From assembly GCA_016720065.1 (NCBI GenBank), contig JADJXY010000002.1, positions 695,001 through 759,000 on the forward strand: a stretch of DNA of 64,000 nucleotides, given 5' to 3'. Origin of the DNA: Betaproteobacteria bacterium (lineage in GTDB: Bacteria; Pseudomonadota; Gammaproteobacteria; Burkholderiales; Rhodocyclaceae). The notes beneath the pieces are model-generated. The model saw only the letters and a list, made by a program, of their open reading frames with translations, did no database searches and had not been told where the DNA came from. The position numbers were made by a program, and so were the translations under genes. Of this stretch, positions 27,636 through 35,168 are shown piece by piece; position 1 is the stretch's first letter, and each line of letters begins with the position of its first letter.

Positions 27636-29131
27636 GTGAATTCACCTCTTGCCCCTTCCTTGTCCGGGCTGTTCGCCTTCGACAACACCTACGCCCGGGA
27701 TCTGCAGGGGTTTTACGCACCCTGGCAGCCGACGGCGGTGCCTGCACCGCATCTGCTCATCCTCAACGAGGCCCTGGCGCAGGAACTGGGGCTGGATCCC
27801 GCCTGGTTCGGGACGCCGGAAGGCCTGGCCATTCTGGCGGGGAACACCGTTCCGGCCGGTGCGGCGCCCCTGGCTCAGGCCTATGCGGGGCATCAATTCG
27901 GCCATTTTTCGCCCCAGTTGGGGGACGGTCGCGCGCTGCTCCTGGGGAAGTCCTGGATCGCCATGGCCAGCGCCGGGACATCGCGCTGAAAGGCTCGGGC
28001 CGCACGCCCTTTTCGCGCCGTGGCGATGGCAAGTGCGCCCTTGGGCCGGCCCTGCGCGAATATCTGGTCGGGCAGGCCATGGCCGTCCTCGGTATTCCTA
28101 CGACGCAGACGCTCGCCGTGGTGGCTACCGGCGAGACTGTCCGGCGGGACAGGCCCCCTGCCGGGGCGGTTCTGACCCGGGTGGCCGCCAGCCACCTGCG
28201 AATCGGCACCTTCGAATTCTTCGCGGCCCATCGCGGCCCCGAGGCGGTGCGGCAACTGGCGGACTACGCCATCGCCCGTCACTATCCCGCCATCCGGGGC
28301 GGGGAATCGCCTTACGTCGCCTTCCTCGAAGGCGTCGCCCGTCGGCAGGCCGATCTGGTGGCGCGCTGGCTGGGGGTCGGCTTCATCCATGGCGTGATGA
28401 ATACGGACAATATGAGCATATCCGGTGAGACCATCGACTACGGTCCCTGCGCTTTTATGGAGGCCTACCATCCGGATACCGTCTTCAGTTCCATCGACAG
28501 CGAGGGGCGCTATGCCTATGGTCGGCAGGGTGGTATCGCCCGCTGGAACCTGACCCGGCTGGCGGAGGCCCTGCTCCCGCTTCTCGATGCCGACGAGGAT
28601 CGCGCGGTGGAGGCCGCCAATCGCATCCTGGAGGCTTTTCCGGGGTGGCTGGAGGAGCGGTGGCTGGCCGTCTTCCGCGCCAAGCTCGGCCTCGACCCTG
28701 CCGGGGATGTCGACGACGACCGCCGGCTGGTGCGGGATTTCCTCGATCTTCTCAAGGGGGCACGCTGCGACTTCACCCTGGGTTTCCGGGCGCTCTGCGA
28801 GGAGGTTCGCGGCGGGTCGGGCGCCCTCGAGGCCCGGCTTGGCCCGGCCGTCGCAGTCCAGGCCTGGAAACTTGGCTGGCAACGGCGGCGGGGCGGGCAA
28901 GGGGGGGCGTCCCTGGCGGAGATGCAGCGGGCGAACCCCTGCTACATCCCGCGCAATCAGCAGGTCGAGGAAGTGCTGGAGGCTGCCGTGGAGCGCGGCG
29001 ATCTGAAACCGTTCCGGCGCCTGGAGGGCGTTCTCGCGCAGCCCTGGGAGGAACGGTGTGGGGACACGATCTATGCACAGCCCGCGCCCCAGGCATTTAA
29101 CTCCACCTACCAGACTTTTTGCGGAACCTGA
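27636..29131 (+). pseudogene. selO: Protein adenylyltransferase SelO (YdiU), one frameshift
   Basis: Translation from GTG 27636 begins FAFDNTYARDLQGFYAPWQP and continues to LGDGRALLLG, then leaves frame at a run of four G near 27950. With one G added it continues EVLDRHGQRRDIALKGSGRT, PFSRRGDGKCALGPALREYL and onward to the conserved GVMNTDNMSISGETIDYGP and a stop at 29131. SelO transfers AMP to proteins during oxidative stress. Every expected motif is present across the two frames, so a sequencing error in the G run is the simplest explanation; otherwise the gene is broken. Confidence 0.85.
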
Positions 29132-29170
29132 AGGGGGCTGAAGCCGGCCCCCGTGCTCTGGCCGGGAAGG

Positions 29171-29198
29171 GCTATTGTGTCGCTGGCGACACAATAGC
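29171..29198. repeat. Perfect 13-bp inverted repeat between selO and tRNA-Asn
   Basis: GCTATTGTGTCGC and GCGACACAATAGC are separated by two bases. The site lies between convergent selO and tRNA-Asn, after a second GC hairpin at 29133-29152. No T-tract follows either, so it could be a terminator, a protein-binding palindrome or an mRNA 3'-end stabiliser. Confidence 0.5.
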
Positions 29199-29262
29199 AG
29201 GGGCTTCCGCGGCCCCCCTTGCACGGCGGGACGGGTAAATGCAGTTATAATCGGCCGAAAGC

Positions 29263-29288
29263 AAAAAAGCCCGTGAAGTTCACGGGCT
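29263..29288 (-). terminator. Terminator of tRNA-Asn
   Basis: On the minus strand AGCCCGTGAA pairs with TTCACGGGCT and is followed by a run of T (29268-29263). It lies 17 bases past the tRNA 3' end. Confidence 0.85.
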
Positions 29289-29304
29289 AAGTGCTTGAAA
29301 AACT

Positions 29305-29380
29305 TGGCTCCCCGACCTGGGCTCGAACCAGGGACCTACGGATTAACAGTCCGGCGCTCTACCGACTGAGCTATCGGGGA
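29305..29380 (-). tRNA. asnT: tRNA-Asn (anticodon GUU)
   Basis: The minus strand from 29380 reads TCCCCGATAGCTCAGTCGG, anticodon loop CTGTTAA, T-loop GGTTCGAGCCC, and ends CGGGGAGCCA with CCA encoded. Length 76 nt; all stems pair. The gene symbol is conventional only. Confidence 0.95.
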
Positions 29381-29460
29381 ATCGAGGCGCGCATAGTAGT
29401 CGCTGGGACCACGCCAGTCAAGCAAACACGAGAAAAAAGCAGGGTTTATAGGGACACGAT

Positions 29461-31159
29461 GGATCAGAACCTCATTTACGCCAAGACCCCCAGTGGCGAC
29501 GAAGCCGTTCGCCAGAGTACGCGGGTGGTGCAGCGCAATTTGCGCATGGTGCTCGTCCAGGTCGACGGCAAACTGACCGTGGGCGAGTTGGCCACCAAGA
29601 TCGGCAATCCGAAGATGGTAGAGCAGTCCCTGAGCGAGTTGGAGGAGGGGGGGTTCATCGCTCCGGTGCTGGAAGCGGCTTCGGTGTGGGAAGAAGCCAA
29701 GCGCAAGATCGCCGAGCGGGCGGCGCTTGCGCCTGCTTCGCAGTTTTCCACCTTCGGCCCGCGCGAAGGGGCTGGCCCGCAGTCGCAGCCCCAGGCCAGC
29801 GACAGTGGCTCGATTCCCAGTGTCTTTTCCACATTCGGGCGTTCGGCCGTGCCTTCCGAGACTTCGGACGAAGATGAAGAAGAGCGCAGCCTGATCGCCA
29901 AACTGTCCGGTGCCCTGACCATCAGCGAAAGCGCGGTCGAACCTGCTCGCCCCCTCTTCGCATCAAGCCGGGCATGGTGGTGGCAGGCATTGTGGGGCTG
30001 CTGGTGGCCGCTTTCCTGGCGCTGTTCCTGTTTCCCTACAACAGCTATCGGCAGGATGTCGAAGCGGCGCTGGCTCGGGCTTTCGTCGCGCCCGTCAAGG
30101 TCGACAACATCGGCTTCAGCCTGTCGCCGTCCCCCGGACTCGCCATCCAGGGGGTGAGCGTGGGATCCCAGGGGGAATCACGCATCGCGGAAATCCGCCT
30201 GTCCTCGCCCTTCGCCCTTTTCGGCAGCGGCCCCAAGACCTTGGCCGGGGTCGAGATGGTCGGGCTGCGTTTTTCCGCCGATCAACTCGCCGCCTTGGTC
30301 GCGGCTCCTTCGGGTGCCGCTTCCGGTCTGATCCTCACCCACGCGACCCTCAAGCATGCGGCGCTGGTGGTCGCCGGAGGCGGCCTGGAAGGTTTGGGCG
30401 GCGAGGTGCTGCAAGCAGGGGGGGCTCGAAAAACTGAGCCTGCGCAGCGAGGATCGCAGCCTGACCGTCGAGGGGCTTCCATCGGCGCTCGGGTTGGCCC
30501 TTTCCGTCGAGGCCCATGGATGGAAGCCTCTGCCGGAGAAGCCCTACGTCTTCGAGTCCCTGCAGGCCAAGGGTTTGCTCCGGAAGGGCAAGCTCGTTCT
30601 GCAGGATGTCGACACGGCCTTCCTCGGTGGCCTGATGCGGGGCAACGTACTGCTGGACTGGTCCAGCGGCCTGGCGGTGGCGGCGGACCTTGCCCTCCAG
30701 CGTCTCAATGCAGGCCGTGCGGCGGAGCTTTTCGGGCCTCCTCTCAAGATCGCCGGTGATCTGGGGGGCAATGCGAAACTGCGCGGGGTGGCTCAGGATT
30801 GGGCCGGCCTGGGAGGCGTTCTGGAAGGGACGATGGACATCGAACTGAGCCGGGGCGCCCTGCAGGGCCTCGATCTGGGCGAGGCCGCCCGGCGTGGCGC
30901 CGGGCGTTCGACGCGCAGCGGCCAGACCAAGTTCGATACGCTGAAGGGTTTCCTGCGTTTCGGTGGCGGTCAGGTCAGCGGCAGCGACTTCAAGCTGACG
31001 GCGGGACTGATGTCTGCCGAGGGGCAATTTACCGTGGGCGCTGGCGGCAAGGTCACGGGGGCTACGACCGTGGCGATCCAGAGTACCGTGTCGACGGTTC
31101 GCGTGCCGGTGCGGATATCGGGGGAACTGCCCGATCTGACGGCTGCTGCGGGGCGCTGA
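29461..31159 (+). pseudogene. AsmA-like membrane protein with unknown N-terminal domain, two frameshifts
   Basis: From ATG 29461 about 165 residues of a soluble domain (LIYAKTPSGDEAVRQSTRVV, VDGKLTVGELATKIGN) end in an acidic linker. After one missing C near 29955 the frame enters a membrane segment (MVVAGIVGLLVAAFLALFLF) and an AsmA-like periplasmic part (VKVDNIGFSLSPSPGLAIQG). After one extra G in a seven-G run near 30420 it continues LEKLSLRSEDRSLTVEG to LTAAAGR and a stop at 31159. Both shifts are at or next to homopolymers. AsmA-like proteins act in outer-membrane lipid transport or assembly; the role of the N-terminal domain is unknown. Confidence 0.7.
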
Positions 31160-31212
31160 ACGGCGCCCACCAGGGGGGAAGGCCGGGGGCGTACCCCCGG
31201 CCCGGGAGGGCA

Positions 31213-32421
31213 TCAGCCCTCGATGACAGTGGCGATGGCCTTGGCGACGTAATCCACGTTCTTGCTGTTCAGTGCGGCCAGGCAGATGCGGCCGGTGGAT
31301 ACGGCGTAGATGCCGAACTCCTCCCGCATGCGGTCGACCTGGGGAGCCGTCAGCCCGGTATAGGAGAACATGCCGCGCTGCTTGACCACGAAGGAGAAGT
31401 CCTGTGCGACGCCCTGGGCCTTGATGGCGTCGACCAGGCCGGTACGCATGGCGCGGATGCGGTCACGCATGCCCGCCAGTTCGGCTTCCCACTGGGCGCG
31501 CAGCTCGGCGGACCCGAGCACGGCCGCCACCAGGGCGCCGCCATGGATGGGCGGGTTGGAGTAGTTGGTGCGAATGACGCGCTTCAACTGGGACATGACG
31601 CGGCCGGCTTCTTCCTTGCTGGCGGTGACGATGGACAGGGCACCCACCCGCTCGCCGTACAGGGAGAAATTCTTGGAAAAGGAGCTTGAAGCAAAGAACT
31701 GCAGGCCGGACGCGGAAAAGGCGCGGACGGCGACGGCGTCGGCGTCGATGCCGTCGGCGAAGCCCTGGTAGGCCATGTCGAGGAAAGGCACCAGGCCACG
31801 CTCTTTGCACAGGCCGACGACTTCCGCCCACTGGGTGTCGGACAGGTCGGCGCCGGTGGGGTTGTGGCAGCAGGCATGCAGCACGATGATGGAGCCGGCG
31901 GGCAGGCCATTCAGGCAGGCCTTCATGCCGGCGAAGTTAACGCCGCGGGTGGCGGCATCGTAGTAGGGGTAGTTTTCGACCGTGAAGCCGGCGGATTCGA
32001 ACAGGGCGCGATGGTTTTCCCAGGAGGGGTCGCTGATATAGACCTTGGCGTCCGGGTTCAGGCGCTTCAGGTAGTCGGCGCCGATCTTGAGGGCGCCAGT
32101 GCCGCCCAGGGCCTGGGCGGTGACCACCTGGCCGTTGGCGACGAGGGGGGATTCCTTGCCCAGGAGCAGGTTCTGCACGGCCTGGTTGTAGGCCGGATTG
32201 CCTTCGATGCCCTGGTAGCCGCGGGGCAGGGCGGCCTTGACGCGGGCGTCTTCGGCAGCCTTGACGGCGGCGAGGAGGGGGATCTTGCCGTTGTCGTCGA
32301 AATAGACGCCGACGCCAAGGTTGACCTTGGTGCTGCGGGAATCGGCATTGAAGGCTTCGTTCAGGCCGAGGATGGGGTCACGCGGGGCCATCTCCACCGC
32401 GGCAAAGATCGACGAGGTCAT
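31213..32421 (-). CDS. tyrB: Aromatic/aspartate aminotransferase (class I)
   Basis: The 402-residue PLP enzyme belongs to the AspC/TyrB group: VNLGVGVYFDDNGKIPLL near the N-terminus, LHACCHNPTGADLSDTQW, the PLP-lysine motif SSSFSKNFSLYGERVGAL, and RTNYSNPPIHG. It moves amino groups between aspartate or aromatic amino acids and 2-oxoacids. Sequence alone does not separate AspC from TyrB. The ATG at 32421 has GGAGTTT upstream. It is divergent from uvrB. Confidence 0.92.
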   Translation of the reverse strand: MTSSIFAAVEMAPRDPILGLNEAFNADSRSTKVNLGVGVYFDDNGKIPLLAAVKAAEDARVKAALPRGYQGIEGNPAYNQAVQNLLLGKESPLVANGQVVTAQALGGTGALKIGADYLKRLNPDAKVYISDPSWENHRALFESAGFTVENYPYYDAATRGVNFAGMKACLNGLPAGSIIVLHACCHNPTGADLSDTQWAEVVGLCKERGLVPFLDMAYQGFADGIDADAVAVRAFSASGLQFFASSSFSKNFSLYGERVGALSIVTASKEEAGRVMSQLKRVIRTNYSNPPIHGGALVAAVLGSAELRAQWEAELAGMRDRIRAMRTGLVDAIKAQGVAQDFSFVVKQRGMFSYTGLTAPQVDRMREEFGIYAVSTGRICLAALNSKNVDYVAKAIATVIEG

Positions 32422-32500
32422 AGAAACTCCATGGGATGTTATGCTGTAATTACCGATGGCCCGGGCGCTGCCGCTGGCCTTGAAACCGCGCGATTCTAGC

Positions 32501-34573
32501 ATGAGCGACACCCCCCTCGACACGCCCGTCGTCACCTTTCCCGACAGTCCCTTCCGCCTGCACCAGCCCTTTCCGCCCGCCGGGGATCAGCCCCAGGCGA
32601 TCGATCTTCTGGTCGATGGACTGGCGGATGGTCTGTCCTTCCAGACCCTGCTGGGGGTGACCGGCTCCGGCAAGACCTACACCATGGCCAACGTCATCGC
32701 CCGTACCGGGCGGCCGGCTTTGGTACTGGCGCCCAACAAGACCCTGGCGGCCCAGCTCTATTCCGAGTTTCGCGAGTTTTTTCCGGAAAACGCCGTCGAG
32801 TATTTCGTCTCCTACTACGACTACTACCAGCCCGAAGCCTACGTTCCCTCCCGCGACCTGTACATCGAGAAGGACAGCGCGGTAAACGACCACATCGAGC
32901 AGATGCGGCTTTCCGCCACCAAGAGCCTCATAGAGCGGCGGGACGTGGTGATCGTGGCCACGGTATCGTGCATCTACGGCATCGGCGACCGGGACGAGTA
33001 CCACGACATGATTCTCACCATGCGGGTGGGGGACAAGCTGGACCAGCGGGCCATCGTCAAGCGTCTGACCGACATGCAGTACCAGCGCAACGACGTGGAT
33101 TTCCACCGCGGCACTTTTCGTGTGCGGGGCGACATCATCGATGTCTTTCCCGCCGAGCACGCCGAGCATGCGCTGCGTATTTCGCTCTTCGACGACGAGA
33201 TCGACGGCCTGCAATTTTTCGATCCCCTCACGGGCCAGTTGATGCAAAAGGCCCTGCGCTTTACCGTCTTTCCGGCTTCCCATTACGTGACGCCGCGGGC
33301 CACCGTGCTGCGTGCTATCGAGGCCATCAAGACGGAACTGCGCGAGCGCGTGGCTTTCTTCAATCAGCAGCAGAAGCTGGTCGAGGCCCAGCGCATCGAG
33401 CAGCGTACGCGCTTCGACCTGGAACTCCTCGATCAGATCGGCTTCTGCAAGGGTATCGAGAACTACTCCCGTCACCTGTCGGGCCGCCAGCCCGGTGAAC
33501 CACCGCCGACGCTGATCGACTACCTGCCGGCCGACGCGCTGATGTTCATCGACGAATCCCACGTCTCCATCGGCCAGGTGGGGGGGATGTACAAGGGGGA
33601 CAGGTCGCGCAAGGAGAACCTGGTGGATTATGGCTTTCGTCTGCCTTCAGCCCTGGACAATCGACCCTTGCGCTTCGAGGAGTTCGAGAGCCACCTGCGG
33701 CAGACGGTTTTCGTCTCCGCGACGCCGGCGGATTACGAAAAGGCGCATGCCGGGCAAGTCGTGGAGCAGGTGGTGCGACCTACGGGCCTCGTCGATCCGG
33801 ATTTGATCGTGCGTCCTGCATCCACCCAGGTGGACGATCTGCTGGCCGAGATCCGCAAGCGGGTGGAGGTGGGTGAGCGGGTTCTGGTGACGACCCTGAC
33901 CAAGCGCATGGCGGAAGATCTCACCGACTTCCTGGGCGACAACGGTGTGCGGGTGCGCTACCTGCATTCGGACATCGATACCGTCGAGCGGGTGGAAATC
34001 ATTCGCGATCTGCGCCTGGGGGAATTCGACGTTCTGGTGGGCATCAATCTTTTGCGCGAGGGCCTGGATATCCCCGAAGTGTCGCTGGTCGCCATCCTGG
34101 ATGCCGACAAGGAGGGCTTCCTGCGCTCCGAGCGCTCGCTGATCCAGACGGTGGGCCGGGCTGCGCGTCATATCCATGGCACAGCGATCCTCTACGCTGA
34201 TAGGATTACGGAGTCGATGCGGCGGGCCATCGCCGAGACCCAGCGGCGCCGGGAAAGGCAGCTTGGCTTCAATGCGGCCCACGGTATCGTCCCCAGGGGC
34301 ATTTCCAAGCGTATCAAGGACATCATCGACGGTGTCTATGACCCCGAGACAGCCCGCAGTGAACAGCGGGTCGCCGAGCAGCGGGCGGCCTACGAAACAA
34401 TGGATGAGAAGGCTTTGGCCAAGGAAATCAAGCGCCTCGAGAAACAGATGCTCGAATACGCCAGAAATCTCGAATTCGAAGCGGCGGCTTCCGCCCGCGA
34501 TGAGTTGTTCCGTATCAAGGAGCAGGTTTTCGGTGCCGCGCCCCACGACCGGGACGGAGAGGGTGTGGCGTGA
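32501..34573 (+). CDS. uvrB: Excinuclease ABC subunit B
   Basis: The 690-residue nucleotide-excision-repair helicase has Walker A GVTGSGKTYTMANV, the damage-gripping beta-hairpin YYDYYQPEAYVP, the later helicase motifs LLREGLDIPEVSLVAILDAD and QTVGRAARH, and a C-terminal UVR motif (KRLEKQMLEYARNLEFEAAA) that contacts UvrC. The start at 32501 gives the family length; an upstream in-frame ATG at 32456 overlaps the divergent promoter. Its stop overlaps the next start (GTGA). Confidence 0.97.
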   Translation: MSDTPLDTPVVTFPDSPFRLHQPFPPAGDQPQAIDLLVDGLADGLSFQTLLGVTGSGKTYTMANVIARTGRPALVLAPNKTLAAQLYSEFREFFPENAVEYFVSYYDYYQPEAYVPSRDLYIEKDSAVNDHIEQMRLSATKSLIERRDVVIVATVSCIYGIGDRDEYHDMILTMRVGDKLDQRAIVKRLTDMQYQRNDVDFHRGTFRVRGDIIDVFPAEHAEHALRISLFDDEIDGLQFFDPLTGQLMQKALRFTVFPASHYVTPRATVLRAIEAIKTELRERVAFFNQQQKLVEAQRIEQRTRFDLELLDQIGFCKGIENYSRHLSGRQPGEPPPTLIDYLPADALMFIDESHVSIGQVGGMYKGDRSRKENLVDYGFRLPSALDNRPLRFEEFESHLRQTVFVSATPADYEKAHAGQVVEQVVRPTGLVDPDLIVRPASTQVDDLLAEIRKRVEVGERVLVTTLTKRMAEDLTDFLGDNGVRVRYLHSDIDTVERVEIIRDLRLGEFDVLVGINLLREGLDIPEVSLVAILDADKEGFLRSERSLIQTVGRAARHIHGTAILYADRITESMRRAIAETQRRRERQLGFNAAHGIVPRGISKRIKDIIDGVYDPETARSEQRVAEQRAAYETMDEKALAKEIKRLEKQMLEYARNLEFEAAASARDELFRIKEQVFGAAPHDRDGEGVA

Positions 34574-35055
34574 AGCCCTTCCGTGTCCTGATGGTCTGCA
34601 TGGGCAATATCTGTCGCTCACCCACGGCAGAAGGTGTTCTTAGAAAATTGGTAACAAACAATGGGTTGGGCGATGTTGTTGAAGTCGATTCTGCGGGTAC
34701 GCACGGCTACCACGTCGGCGAAGCGCCGGATCAGAGAACCCAGCGCGCGGCAGCGGTGCGCGGCTACGACCTCTCCCAGCAGCGTGCCCGCAAGGTGGCG
34801 CCCCAGGATCTGGACTATTTCGATCTGATCCTGGCCATGGACAAGGCCAATCTCGACAACCTCAGGCGCATGGCTTCGGCCGGGCAGAAGGATCGTATCC
34901 GCTTGTTCATGGACTATTCGCGGGGCTTCGACGACGATGAGGTTCCCGATCCCTACTACGGCCTGGGCCATGGCTTCGACCTGGTCCTGGACATGGTGGA
35001 AGACGCTGCCCAGGGGCTGGTAGGTGATCTGAAGAAAAAGCTCGGCCGTAAATAA
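34570..35055 (+). CDS. Low-molecular-weight protein-tyrosine phosphatase
   Basis: The 161-residue enzyme has the active-site loop VCMGNICRSPTAEG (C-x5-R) and the general acid in VPDPYYGLGHGFD. It dephosphorylates phosphotyrosine in target proteins, often exopolysaccharide kinases, but no such kinase is nearby. The GTG start overlaps the uvrB stop, and uvrB-phosphatase pairs are common in betaproteobacteria. Codons near 34640-34690 are more AT-rich than the rest of the gene. Confidence 0.92.
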   Translation: MKPFRVLMVCMGNICRSPTAEGVLRKLVTNNGLGDVVEVDSAGTHGYHVGEAPDQRTQRAAAVRGYDLSQQRARKVAPQDLDYFDLILAMDKANLDNLRRMASAGQKDRIRLFMDYSRGFDDDEVPDPYYGLGHGFDLVLDMVEDAAQGLVGDLKKKLGRK

Positions 35056-35122
35056 CCGCCGGATCGGGCTGGTGGCAGTGGCAAAAGCCATGGGTGCCGC
35101 CTTTGTAGAATGGATGTGGCAA

Positions 35123-35148
35123 CGAAAACGGGGCGCCGAAGCGCCCCG
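35123..35148 (-). terminator. Bidirectional terminator between phosphatase and rne
   Basis: ACGGGGCGC (35127-35135) pairs with GCGCCCCGT (35140-35148) around a four-base loop that reads TTCG on the minus strand, followed there by TTTCGTT. It serves rne and probably also the convergent phosphatase gene. Confidence 0.75.
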
Positions 35149-35168
35149 TCGTGCCGGTCCGGATGCGT

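Noticed and set aside
27636..29131. Programmed frameshift in selO
   Set aside because: The shift is at a plain G run with no slippery heptamer or stimulatory structure that I can see, and similar single-base errors occur in nearby genes.
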